Assembly (NCBI GenBank): GCA_947448745.1
Contig: CANFOQ010000019.1
Location: 1 to 49,331, forward strand
Direction: 5' to 3'
DNA from: Comamonadaceae bacterium
GTDB lineage: Bacteria; Pseudomonadota; Gammaproteobacteria; Burkholderiales; Burkholderiaceae_C
DNA: 49,331 bases
Shown: positions 38,432 through 46,092 of the stretch, one piece after another
How positions within the stretch are numbered: position 1 is the first letter of the stretch
How the letters are laid out: each line of letters begins with the position of its first letter
Translations under genes and position numbers: made by a program
Notes under the pieces: generated by a model
The model's database searches: none
Seen by the model: only the letters and a program-made list of their open reading frames with translations
Told to the model about the DNA's origin: nothing

Positions 38432-39523
38432 ATGGCCCTGAGCGAACAAGACGTCACCAACGCGTTGCAAACCGTGGTGGACCCTCTCACTGGCCAAGAC
38501 TTCGTCAGCAGCAAATCTTTGAAAAACCTGCGCATCGACGGTGGTGCCGTGTCTTTTGAGGTGGTGTTGGGCTACCCGGCCAAGAGCTTGTGGGCGGCCT
38601 TTGAGCAACAACTTCAACAGGTGGTGTCGGCCGTGCCGGGTGTCACTTCGGTGAAGGCCTCTGTCAGCAGCCAGGTCATTGCCCACACCGCGCAACCGGG
38701 CGTGGCCTTGTTGCCCCAAGTGAAAAACATCATTGCGGTGGCCTCGGGCAAAGGCGGCGTTGGCAAAAGCACGACCGCTGCCAATTTGGCGCTGGCCTTG
38801 GCCGCTGAAGGCGCCAGTGTGGGTTTGCTGGACGCCGACATTTATGGCCCCAGCCAACCGATGATGATGGGCTTGTCGGGTCGGCCCGAGAGCGCCGACG
38901 GCAAAACCATGGAGCCGCTGGAAAACCACGGCGTGCAGGTCATGTCGATTGGTTTTTTGGTGGCGCAAGACCAGGCCATGGTGTGGCGCGGTCCGATGGC
39001 CACGCAGGCCCTGGAGCAGTTGCTGCGCCAAACCAATTGGCGCAACCTCGATTACCTGATCATCGACATGCCCCCCGGCACCGGCGACATCCAACTCACC
39101 CTGAGCCAACGGGTGCCGCTGACCGGTGCGGTGATCGTCACCACGCCACAAGACATTGCCTTGCTGGACGCGATGAAGGGCATCCGCATGTTCCAAAAAG
39201 TGGGCGTGCCCATTTTGGGCATCGTGGAAAACATGGCGGTGCATGTGTGCAGCCAATGCGGCCACGCCGAGCACATCTTTGGCGTCGAAGGCGGCAAAAA
39301 AATGGCGCAAGCCGAGGGCATGGCCTACCTGGGCGCTTTGCCCCTGAGCATGGCGATTCGGGTGCAAGCCGACAGCGGTCTGCCCAGTGTGGTGGCCGAC
39401 CCAGACGGCGAGGTCACCGCCATCTACAAAGCCGTGGCCCGGCAACTGGCCGTGAAAGTAGCGGCCAAGGCGAAAGATTTTTCGTCCAAATTCCCCAGCA
39501 TCAAGGTGTCAAAAGACACTTGA
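38432..39523 (+). CDS. apbC: Fe-S cluster carrier ATPase Mrp/ApbC
   Basis: A 363-aa P-loop ATPase that binds and delivers Fe-S clusters to apoproteins. It has an N-terminal MIP18-like domain (about 1-90), the deviant Walker A GKGGVGKSTTAANLA, IYGPSQPMMMG, YLIIDMPPGTGD, and the cluster-binding CxxC pair in VHVCSQCGHAEHIFGVEGG. The gene faces away from mazEF. The boxR gene follows after 47 bases. Confidence 0.95.
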   Translation: MALSEQDVTNALQTVVDPLTGQDFVSSKSLKNLRIDGGAVSFEVVLGYPAKSLWAAFEQQLQQVVSAVPGVTSVKASVSSQVIAHTAQPGVALLPQVKNIIAVASGKGGVGKSTTAANLALALAAEGASVGLLDADIYGPSQPMMMGLSGRPESADGKTMEPLENHGVQVMSIGFLVAQDQAMVWRGPMATQALEQLLRQTNWRNLDYLIIDMPPGTGDIQLTLSQRVPLTGAVIVTTPQDIALLDAMKGIRMFQKVGVPILGIVENMAVHVCSQCGHAEHIFGVEGGKKMAQAEGMAYLGALPLSMAIRVQADSGLPSVVADPDGEVTAIYKAVARQLAVKVAAKAKDFSSKFPSIKVSKDT

Positions 39524-39553
39524 ATGACATTTGGCAGGCAAGGGCCAATGGAA

Positions 39554-39567
39554 TGCATTAAAGTGCA
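39554..39567 (+). promoter_or_regulatory. TGCA-N6-TGCA operator candidate before boxR
   Basis: TGCA (39554-39557), six bases, TGCA (39564-39567), three bases before the boxR ATG. BzdR/BoxR-type repressors are known to bind direct repeats of TGCA with such spacing. Here the site would overlap the ribosome-binding region, so bound repressor could block both transcription and translation of its own gene. Autoregulation is inferred. Confidence 0.6.
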
Positions 39568-39570
39568 TCC

Positions 39571-40341
39571 ATGCGTCAAGATGTGGATTCCGACAAACAC
39601 CCCTATTTGGTGACCCTGGGCGAGCGGGTGCGCAGCCTGCGGGCACGCCGTGGCTTGTCGCGCAAAGCCGCTGCTGCCAGGGCGCGGGTGTCCGAGCGTC
39701 ATTGGGCGAATTTGGAAACCGGGGTGGGCAACGCGTCCATCTTGGTGTTGCTGCAAGTGGCCAAGGCGCTGCAATGCAGTTTGGTCACTTTGCTGGAAGA
39801 AGCGCCGGAAGCCGGCATTTTGCGTCGGCAGCATATTGCCCTCATAGGCTTGCGCGGGGCCGGCAAGTCCACGCTGGGCCAGCGTTTGGCGCAGGAGCTG
39901 GGCTATGTGTTTGTCGAGCTCAGCCGTGTGATTGAAAACCTGGCCGGATGCAGCATCAGCGAAATCCATGGTTTGTATGGCCCCGAGGCTTATCGGCGCT
40001 ATGAACGCCGCGCCTTGGAAGACTGTTTGGCGCAGTATCCGCATGTGGTGATGGCCACGCCCGGCGGCTTGGTGTCGGAGGAATCCACCTTCAACATGAT
40101 GCTGGCGCAGTGCTTCACCATTTGGTTGCAAGCCACGCCGGAAGACCACATGGCGCGGGTGCTGGCGCAAGGCGACACCCGTCCGATGTCGGCCAGCACG
40201 GAAGCCATGCAGGACTTGCGCCGCATCCTGAGTAGCCGTTCGCCCTTCTACGCCAAGGCCGACCTGCATTTCGACACCAGCTTGCAGCCCTTGGAAGAAA
40301 GCTTTCAGGCGCTGAAAAAGGCTTGGGCTGCTCAGAATTAA
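39571..40341 (+). CDS. boxR: BoxR/BzdR-type benzoyl-CoA-responsive regulator
   Basis: A 256-aa repressor. Residues about 14-75 form an XRE-type helix-turn-helix (LGERVRSLRARRGLSRKAAA and RVSERHWANLETGVGN). From residue 88 a shikimate-kinase-like domain follows, with Walker A GLRGAGKS (93-100). In this family benzoyl-CoA binds the kinase-like domain and releases the repressor. The order next to boxCBA is as expected. The linker between the two domains is only about 12 residues, and the protein is shorter than BzdR of Azoarcus (about 298 aa). It starts with ATG right behind a TGCA repeat. Confidence 0.93.
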   Translation: MRQDVDSDKHPYLVTLGERVRSLRARRGLSRKAAAARARVSERHWANLETGVGNASILVLLQVAKALQCSLVTLLEEAPEAGILRRQHIALIGLRGAGKSTLGQRLAQELGYVFVELSRVIENLAGCSISEIHGLYGPEAYRRYERRALEDCLAQYPHVVMATPGGLVSEESTFNMMLAQCFTIWLQATPEDHMARVLAQGDTRPMSASTEAMQDLRRILSSRSPFYAKADLHFDTSLQPLEESFQALKKAWAAQN

Positions 40342-40345
40342 CCTC

Positions 40346-40391
40346 TTGAAATATATTGCATACACCTGAGTAATTTCGGCACGATGATGCA
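40346..40391 (+). promoter_or_regulatory. Candidate boxC promoter with two TGCA boxes
   Basis: TTGAAA (40346-40351) is a fair -35; AGTAAT at 40369-40374 (17-base spacer) is a weak -10. TGCA occurs in the spacer (40357-40360) and again just downstream (40388-40391), where a BoxR dimer could block polymerase. The two sites are 27 bases apart, not the compact repeat seen before boxR. The gap between boxR and boxC is the natural place for this promoter. Confidence 0.5.
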
Positions 40392-40439
40392 CGTCTTCGG
40401 CCAACCCTGACTTTGGCCACTTGCCCCAAGGAAGCCCGC

Positions 40440-42101
40440 ATGACTGATTTCACGGTTGATTACCAAACACATCCCTCCAAGTACCGCCACTGGACCCTGA
40501 GCGTGGACGGCGAAATGGCCACTCTGTCCTTGGACATCCAAGAAGACGGCGGCATCCTCCCCGGCTACAAGCTGAAACTCAACTCCTACGATCTGGGCGT
40601 GGACATCGAATTGCACGACGCCTTGCAGCGTGTGCGGTTCGAGCACCCCGAGGTCAAGTCGGTGGTGGTCACCAGTTTGAAGGACCGCATCTTTTGCTCG
40701 GGCGCCAACATCTTCATGCTGGGTTTGTCCACCCACGCTTGGAAGGTCAACTTTTGCAAGTTCACCAATGAAACCCGCAACGGCATTGAAGACAGCAGCC
40801 GCCACAGTGGTTTGAAATTTGTCGCCGCCGTCAACGGCGCTTGTGCAGGCGGCGGCTACGAGCTGGCGCTGGCCTGTGACGACATCGTGCTGGTGGACGA
40901 CCGCTCCAGCAGCGTGTCCTTGCCCGAAGTGCCTTTGTTGGGCGTGTTACCCGGCACCGGCGGCTTGACCCGCGTGACCGACAAGCGCCATGTGCGCCAC
41001 GACCACGCCGATATTTTTTGCACCAGCGTCGAAGGTGTGCGCGGCCAACGTGCCGTGGACTGGCGTTTGGTGGACGCGATTGCCAAGCCCGCGCAGTTTG
41101 CCGAGGTGGTGGCCAAACATGCCAAAGACTTGCCTGCCAACGCCAAGCGTGCAGGCGCATCGGCCAAAGGCCAGGGCGTGGCACTCCAGCCTTTGCACAA
41201 ACAAGCCAGCGCCGACAGCCTGCACTATGACTACGTGACGGTGGCCATCGACCGCGCCAAACGCACCGCCACCCTCACCGTGTCGGCCCCCAAAGCGGCA
41301 GTGCCCAGCAGCATCGACGCGATTCAACAAGCCGGTGACAGCTGGTACCCGCTGCAAATGGCGCGTGAATTGGATGACGCGATTTTGTGTTTGCGCAGCA
41401 ATGAACTCGACATTGGCACTTGGCTGCTCAAAACCACCGGCGACGCCGCCCTGGCCCTGCAATCAGACGCCGTGTTGGTGCAACACCAAGCGCATTGGCT
41501 GGTGAATGAAACCATCGGCATGCTGCGCCGCACTTTGGCCCGCTTGGACGTGTCTTCGCGCTCTTTGTTTGCCTTGATGGATGAAGGTTCTTGCTTTGCC
41601 GGCACCTTGGCCGAGTTGGCGTTTTGTGCCGACCGCGCCTACATGCTGGCCTTGCCCGGCGACGACAAAGCACCGCACCTGACTTTGAGCGAACTCAACA
41701 TGGGTTACTTCCCCATGGTGAACCACCAATCGCGTTTGCAACGCCGCTTCTACGAGGAAACCGCGCCCCTTGAGGCCGTGCGTGCCGCCATCGGCAAGCC
41801 GTTGGACGCTGACCAAGCCCTGAGCTTGGGCCTGGTGACCGCCGCCCCTGATGACATTGATTGGGCCGACGAATTGCGCATCGCGATTGAAGAACGTGCC
41901 GCCATGTCGCCCGATTCGCTCACCGGCTTGGAAGCGAATTTGCGCTTCAGCCAAAAAGAGTCGATGGAGACCCGTATTTTTGGTCGCTTGTCCGCTTGGC
42001 AAAACTGGATTTTCAACCGCCCGAACGCCGTGGGTGAAAAAGGTGCATTGAAGGTCTACGGCAAAGGCGAAAAAGCCGCTTTCGATATGAACCGCGTCTA
42101 A
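40440..42101 (+). CDS. boxC: 2,3-epoxybenzoyl-CoA dihydrolase BoxC
   Basis: A 553-aa enzyme of the crotonase superfamily that opens the epoxide ring of 2,3-epoxybenzoyl-CoA to an aldehyde acid and formate in the aerobic hybrid benzoate pathway. Two crotonase-like halves are visible: oxyanion-hole regions near VKSVVVTSLKDRIFCSGANI (first half), followed by FVAAVNGACAGGGYELALACD, and a second half with LFALMDEGSCFAGTLAEL. The ATG at 40440 is preceded by AAGGAA. It is the first gene of the boxC-boxB-boxA unit controlled by boxR upstream. Confidence 0.95.
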   Translation: MTDFTVDYQTHPSKYRHWTLSVDGEMATLSLDIQEDGGILPGYKLKLNSYDLGVDIELHDALQRVRFEHPEVKSVVVTSLKDRIFCSGANIFMLGLSTHAWKVNFCKFTNETRNGIEDSSRHSGLKFVAAVNGACAGGGYELALACDDIVLVDDRSSSVSLPEVPLLGVLPGTGGLTRVTDKRHVRHDHADIFCTSVEGVRGQRAVDWRLVDAIAKPAQFAEVVAKHAKDLPANAKRAGASAKGQGVALQPLHKQASADSLHYDYVTVAIDRAKRTATLTVSAPKAAVPSSIDAIQQAGDSWYPLQMARELDDAILCLRSNELDIGTWLLKTTGDAALALQSDAVLVQHQAHWLVNETIGMLRRTLARLDVSSRSLFALMDEGSCFAGTLAELAFCADRAYMLALPGDDKAPHLTLSELNMGYFPMVNHQSRLQRRFYEETAPLEAVRAAIGKPLDADQALSLGLVTAAPDDIDWADELRIAIEERAAMSPDSLTGLEANLRFSQKESMETRIFGRLSAWQNWIFNRPNAVGEKGALKVYGKGEKAAFDMNRV

Positions 42102-42106
42102 CCCTT

Positions 42107-42150
42107 ATTGGAATCTGATCCCCATTAATTAATTGGGGTCAGATTCCAAT
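42107..42150. repeat. REP-like palindrome between boxC and boxB
   Basis: The left arm ATTGGAATCTGATCCCCA (42107-42124) and the right arm TGGGGTCAGATTCCAAT (42134-42150) are complementary except for one extra T, with a TTAATTAAT spacer. Such GGGGTCAG-containing palindromes resemble the repetitive extragenic (REP/RAYT-linked) elements of many proteobacteria. It starts six bases after boxC and ends 29 before boxB. Copy number elsewhere in the genome is unknown. Confidence 0.75.
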
Positions 42151-42179
42151 TAATTCATTCTTTACTTCAGGAAAACATC

Positions 42180-43607
42180 ATGTCAGCCATCAACTACAGC
42201 GAAAAAATTCCCAACAACGTCAACCTGAGTGACGACCGCACCTTGCAACGCGCCTTGGAGCAGTGGCAACCCAACTTCATCAACTGGTGGGACGACATGG
42301 GCCCCGAAGGCACCACCGACAACGAGGTGTATTTGCGCACCGCCGTGAGCGTGGACCCGCAAGGCTGGGCGCAGTTTGGCCACGTCAAGATGCGCGACTA
42401 CCGTTGGGGCATCTTCTTGAACCAAGGTGAAACCGATCGCAAGATCCATTTCGGCGACCACAAAGGCGAAGCCGCCTGGCAAGACGTCCCTGGCGAACAC
42501 CGCGCCAACCTGCGCCGCATCATCGTCACGCAAGGCGACACCGAGCCCGCCTCTGTCGAGCAACAACGCCATTTGGGCCTGACCGCCCCCAGCATGTACG
42601 ACCTGCGCAACCTGTTCCAAATCAATGTGGAAGAAGGCCGCCATTTGTGGGCCATGGTGTATTTGTTGCACAAACACTTTGGCCGCGATGGCCGCGAAGA
42701 AGCCGAGGCTTTGCTTGAGCGCCGCAGCGGCAACGACGACAACCCCCGCATCCTGCAAGCCTTCAACGAGCAAACGCCTGATTGGCTGAGCTTCTTCATG
42801 TTCACCTACTTCACCGACCGCGACGGCAAGTTTCAGCTCTGCGCATTGGCCGAGAGCAGCTTCGACCCACTGGCTCGCACCACCAAGTTCATGCTGACCG
42901 AAGAAGCGCACCACATGTTTGTTGGCGAGTCGGGCATTTCACGCGTGATTCAACGCACCTGCCAGGCCATGAACGAGCTCAAAACCGACGACGTCGCCAA
43001 GCTGCGTGCTGCTGGTGTGATCGACCTGCCCACCATCCAACGCTATTTGAATTTCCACTTCAGCGTGACCATTGATTTGTTCGGCGCTGACGAGTCCAGC
43101 AACGCCGCCACCTTCTACAGCTCGGGCCTGAAAGGCCGCTACGAAGAAGGCAAGCGCGACGACGACCATGTGTTGCGTGGTCAAACCTACAAAGTGCTGC
43201 ACGTGCAAAACGGTCAACTTGTGGAAAAAGAAGTGCCGATGTTGAACGCCTTGAACGAAGTGCTGCGCGACGACTACATCACCGACTCCAAAGCCGGTGT
43301 GGACCGTTGGAACCGCGTCATTGACAAAGCTGGTATTCCTTTCAAATTGCAAGTGCCGCACAAAGCCTTCCACCGCAACATCGGATCGCTGTCCGGCTCC
43401 AAGGTGTCGCCCGATGGCCGCGTGGTGTCGGACGCCGAATGGAACGCCAAGGTCAATGAATGGCTGCCTTCTGCTGAAGACCGTGCGTTTGTCGCCAGCC
43501 TCATGGGCCGCGTGGCCGAGCCAGGCAAGTTTGCCAACTGGATTGCACCCCCCGCCATGGGCATCAACCGCCAACCCGTAGACTTCGAGTACGTTCGTTT
43601 CAACTGA
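42180..43607 (+). CDS. boxB: Benzoyl-CoA 2,3-epoxidase subunit BoxB
   Basis: The 475-aa diiron oxygenase component that epoxidises benzoyl-CoA with O2 and electrons from BoxA. It begins MSAINYSEKIPNNVNLSDDR, and di-iron ligand regions such as NVEEGRHLWAMVYLL (Glu-x-x-His) and LTEEAHHMFVGESG are visible. The C-terminus reads GINRQPVDFEYVRFN. A good AGGAAA ribosome site precedes the ATG. boxA starts seven bases after its stop. Confidence 0.96.
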   Translation: MSAINYSEKIPNNVNLSDDRTLQRALEQWQPNFINWWDDMGPEGTTDNEVYLRTAVSVDPQGWAQFGHVKMRDYRWGIFLNQGETDRKIHFGDHKGEAAWQDVPGEHRANLRRIIVTQGDTEPASVEQQRHLGLTAPSMYDLRNLFQINVEEGRHLWAMVYLLHKHFGRDGREEAEALLERRSGNDDNPRILQAFNEQTPDWLSFFMFTYFTDRDGKFQLCALAESSFDPLARTTKFMLTEEAHHMFVGESGISRVIQRTCQAMNELKTDDVAKLRAAGVIDLPTIQRYLNFHFSVTIDLFGADESSNAATFYSSGLKGRYEEGKRDDDHVLRGQTYKVLHVQNGQLVEKEVPMLNALNEVLRDDYITDSKAGVDRWNRVIDKAGIPFKLQVPHKAFHRNIGSLSGSKVSPDGRVVSDAEWNAKVNEWLPSAEDRAFVASLMGRVAEPGKFANWIAPPAMGINRQPVDFEYVRFN

Positions 43608-43613
43608 CCTTCC

Positions 43614-44888
43614 ATGAGTGACACCGCCGAGCTGTTGCAACAGCACCTGATCGACCCCGAAGTTTGCATCCGTTGCAACACCTGCGAAGCCACCTGCCCG
43701 GTGGGCGCGGTGACGCATGACAGCCGCAACTATGTGGTGGACGCCGACAAGTGCAACCACTGCATGGCTTGCGTGCCGCCGTGCCCCACGGGGTCGATTG
43801 ACCATTGGTTGCCGGTCTTGCGCAGCAAGGCCTACAGCTTGGCCGAGCAACTCAGCTGGGATGAACTGCCCGCGCCGCAAAGCGAGGCCGAGTTGCAAAG
43901 CTTGGCCGCGGGCTTGCCCACCTCGGGCAACACCGCCTTTGAAAACGCCGCCACCTCGGTCGCCACCGTCAGCAGCGCCCCACCGGTGGTGCACACCGCT
44001 GCGATGGGGGCCAGCGTGCCGCCTTGGTCTGCCGCGCACCCCTACACCAACCTGCACGGGCCGAAGAACCCGATCAGCGCCAAAGTGGTGGGCAATATGC
44101 AGGTGAACGAGCCCGGCACCGACAACGAAACCCACCACATCGTGTTGGACTTTGGCAGCCTGCCGTTTCCGGTGTTGGAAGGCCAATCGGTGGGCATCAT
44201 CGCGCCCGGCGTGGACGCCCACGGCAAGCCGCACCATGCGCGTCAATATTCCGTGGCCAGCCCGCGCAATGGCGAGCGCCCCGGTTACAACAACCTCTCA
44301 CTCACAGTGAAGCGCGTGGTGCAAGACCACCAAGGGCAGGCCGTCAAAGGCGTCGCCTCCAATTATTTGTGCGACCTGAAGCTGGGCGACACGGTGCAAG
44401 TGATTGGCCCGTTTGGCAGCAGCTTCCTCATGCCCAACCACCCCGGCAGCCACCTGGTGATGATTTGCACCGGCACCGGCAGCGCCCCCATGCGCGGCAT
44501 GACCGAGTGGCGCAGACGCTTGAAAGCCAGTGGCAAATTTGAAGGCGGCAAGCTGATGCTGTTTTTTGGCGCACGCACCCAGCAAGAGCTGCCGTACTTT
44601 GGCCCGCTGCAAAAGCTGCCCAGTGATTTCATCGACATCCACTTTGCGTTTTCACGCACCCCCGGCCAGCCTAAGCGCTATGTGCAAGACGCGATGCGCG
44701 AAGCCGCTGCGCCTTTGGCGGCCATGCTGAGCGACCCGCAAACCCACTTTTACGTGTGCGGCTTGAAGAGCATGGAAGAGGGCGTGTTGCAAGCCCTGCA
44801 AGACATTGCCGTGGGCGCGGGCTTGGACTGGACCACGGTGGCCGCGACCTTGAAGCAAGAGGGTCGGTTGCAGTTGGAGACGTATTAA
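43614..44888 (+). CDS. boxA: Benzoyl-CoA 2,3-epoxidase reductase subunit BoxA
   Basis: The 424-aa NADPH-dependent reductase of the epoxidase. The N-terminal ferredoxin domain has two [4Fe-4S] motifs ([11 protein letters not shown], Cys18/21/24/28, and [11 protein letters not shown], Cys47/50/53/57). A low-complexity Ala/Ser/Pro linker follows (about 95-140), and then a ferredoxin-NADP+ reductase module with [15 protein letters not shown] (FAD) and [14 protein letters not shown] (NADPH). It ends the box unit, and a strong hairpin at 44898-44918 comes right after. Confidence 0.95.
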   Translation: MSDTAELLQQHLIDPEVCIRCNTCEATCPVGAVTHDSRNYVVDADKCNHCMACVPPCPTGSIDHWLPVLRSKAYSLAEQLSWDELPAPQSEAELQSLAAGLPTSGNTAFENAATSVATVSSAPPVVHTAAMGASVPPWSAAHPYTNLHGPKNPISAKVVGNMQVNEPGTDNETHHIVLDFGSLPFPVLEGQSVGIIAPGVDAHGKPHHARQYSVASPRNGERPGYNNLSLTVKRVVQDHQGQAVKGVASNYLCDLKLGDTVQVIGPFGSSFLMPNHPGSHLVMICTGTGSAPMRGMTEWRRRLKASGKFEGGKLMLFFGARTQQELPYFGPLQKLPSDFIDIHFAFSRTPGQPKRYVQDAMREAAAPLAAMLSDPQTHFYVCGLKSMEEGVLQALQDIAVGAGLDWTTVAATLKQEGRLQLETY

Positions 44889-44897
44889 GCGGTGGGC

Positions 44898-44918
44898 AGG
44901 TGTGCATGGCGCACACCT
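44898..44918 (+). terminator. Hairpin after boxA
   Basis: AGGTGTGC (44898-44905), loop ATGGC, GCACACCT (44911-44918), eight perfect pairs, followed by CATTT. It begins nine bases after the boxA stop, so it is well placed to end the boxCBA transcript, although the following T-run is short. Confidence 0.55.
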
Positions 44919-44941
44919 CATTTGGGGAATGGTATCCAAAA

Positions 44942-44957
44942 GTACTTTATAAGGTAC
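44942..44957. promoter_or_regulatory. Near-perfect dyad before the HTH antitoxin gene
   Basis: GTACTTTATAAGGTAC, with seven of eight pairs matching, lies 49 bases ahead of the antitoxin ATG and overlaps a TTATAA that could be part of a -10 region. Antitoxins of this type usually repress their own promoter through such a dyad. Inferred from position. Confidence 0.5.
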
Positions 44958-45006
44958 ATTTCAATGGCTTGAAAAATCAGGAAGCAAGCAATTTGAGATT
45001 GGAAGC

Positions 45007-45303
45007 ATGAGCACAAAACCCAAAACCAATAAACACATGGGCAGTAACTTTGATGATTTCTTGATTCAAGAAGGCATCTATGAGGAAGTGCAAGCACGTG
45101 CGTTGAAACGCGTTTTGGTTGAGCAATTGAACGACGCCATGCAAAGAGGCAATTTGAGCAAGGTGGTGATGGCGCAACGCATGGTCACCAGCCGATCTCA
45201 ACTTGACCGGGTGCTGGACCCAGACAATTTATCAATTCAACTGGATACATTGTTCAAGGCGGCAAGGGCTGTGGGGAAAACGGTTGAAATCCGTTTAAAG
45301 TAA
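45007..45303 (+). CDS. Orphan XRE/HigA-like antitoxin (HTH)
   Basis: A 98-aa DNA-binding protein of the type often annotated as XRE- or Fis-family antitoxin. MGSNFDDFLIQEGIYEEVQ and MAQRMVTSRSQLDRVLDPDN are characteristic, with the helix-turn-helix at about 55-85. Members normally follow a RelE/HigB-type toxin gene. No such toxin is present upstream: the 118-base gap after boxA is too short and holds no similarity that I can see. It therefore looks like a stand-alone antitoxin or regulator. GGAAGC precedes the ATG. A near-perfect dyad lies upstream. Confidence 0.8.
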   Translation: MSTKPKTNKHMGSNFDDFLIQEGIYEEVQARALKRVLVEQLNDAMQRGNLSKVVMAQRMVTSRSQLDRVLDPDNLSIQLDTLFKAARAVGKTVEIRLK

Positions 45304-45331
45304 TCGTGTTGACCAACGATCACATTCGCAA

Positions 45332-45508
45332 ATGCCACAAAAAAACGCGCCAATTTTCAATGCCACTTTGGGGCTTTTCAAGTCGCAGGCTGATGGACTT
45401 CAACATATCGCGTAGTTTTGGCTTGAAGAGCATGCCGAATTTGTGGGGGCTTACAACGAAACTTTGGCCGCTGAAGGCTTGCCCTTGGAAGAATGGAAGA
45501 CCTTCTGA
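45332..45508 (+). pseudogene. CcdA-like antitoxin remnant with in-frame stop
   Basis: Reading from the ATG at 45332 gives a start-like MPQKNAPIFNATLG, an in-frame TAG after LQHIA, then WLEEHAEFVGAYNETLAAEG and LPLEEWKTF ending in TGA. The last part matches the toxin-binding C-terminus of CcdA antitoxins (WLEEN...AYN...EGL). The N-terminal DNA-binding part is not recognisable, and no ccdB follows, so this is a decayed antitoxin. It lies 28 bases after the orphan HTH antitoxin gene. Confidence 0.6.
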
Positions 45509-45514
45509 AGGTTC

Positions 45515-45973
45515 TCACCCGCACACATCCACCCATTGCCCCTGAGTGACTTGCGCCAACAAATCCACTGAAATACGCACCGCGCTGTTGACCGAACCCG
45601 CTGCGGGCAACACCTCCTCGAAAGCTTTCAAGGACACATCCAAATAAATCGGCAGGGGTCGCGCCAATCCGAAAGGACACACGCCACCCACGGGATGCCC
45701 TGTGATCTCGGCCACCACGTCGGTGGACAGCATCTTGCCTTTGCCCAAAGCGGCTTTGAATTTGCTGTTGTCAATGCGGGCGTCACCACGCGCCACCAGC
45801 AGCACCTCGCGGCCATCGGCCAGTTTGAAGGCCAAGGTTTTGGCAATCCGACCCGGCTCCACGCCATGCGCCAATGCCGCCAACGCCACCGTGGCGGTGT
45901 TGGCTTCAGTTTCCAAAATCGGCACATTCAATTGCAGTGCCGCGAAAAATGATTTCACAGAAGTCAGACTCAC
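45515..45973 (-). CDS. YbaK/EbsC-type aminoacyl-tRNA deacylase
   Basis: A 152-aa protein of the YbaK/ProX superfamily, which hydrolyses misacylated tRNAs such as Cys-tRNA(Pro). It has AKTLAFKLADGREVLLVARGDARID, the conserved KMLSTDVVAEITGHPVGGVCPFG segment and IYLDVSLKAFEEVLPAAG. The start is a GTG at 45973 with a GGAG ribosome site ten bases upstream; open frame beyond that has no similarity. The editing specificity cannot be told. It is convergent with the ccdA-like remnant. Confidence 0.87.
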   Translation of the reverse strand: MSLTSVKSFFAALQLNVPILETEANTATVALAALAHGVEPGRIAKTLAFKLADGREVLLVARGDARIDNSKFKAALGKGKMLSTDVVAEITGHPVGGVCPFGLARPLPIYLDVSLKAFEEVLPAAGSVNSAVRISVDLLAQVTQGQWVDVCG

Positions 45974-46092
45974 GCGTCGATGTCTCCAGGTGGGTGTCTG
46001 GTTGATGCTATCGGTTCTTGAGTGGCGTCGGCCGCGCCTGAAACCCGCCGTACCATTCCCAGCCTGAACCGCTATCTGTTTGTGGCCACGCT

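Noticed and set aside
38354-39445. Long open frame on the minus strand opposite apbC
   Set aside because: It mirrors the Mrp/ApbC gene almost exactly; the translation is His/Gln-rich without motifs.
42939-44246. Long open frame on the minus strand across boxB and boxA
   Set aside because: Shadow of the box genes; no motif, and boxB and boxA are certain.
44756-45010. Possible small toxin gene ahead of the orphan antitoxin
   Set aside because: The frame starts inside boxA in another frame and has no RelE/HigB pattern; only the last 40 codons lie outside boxA.
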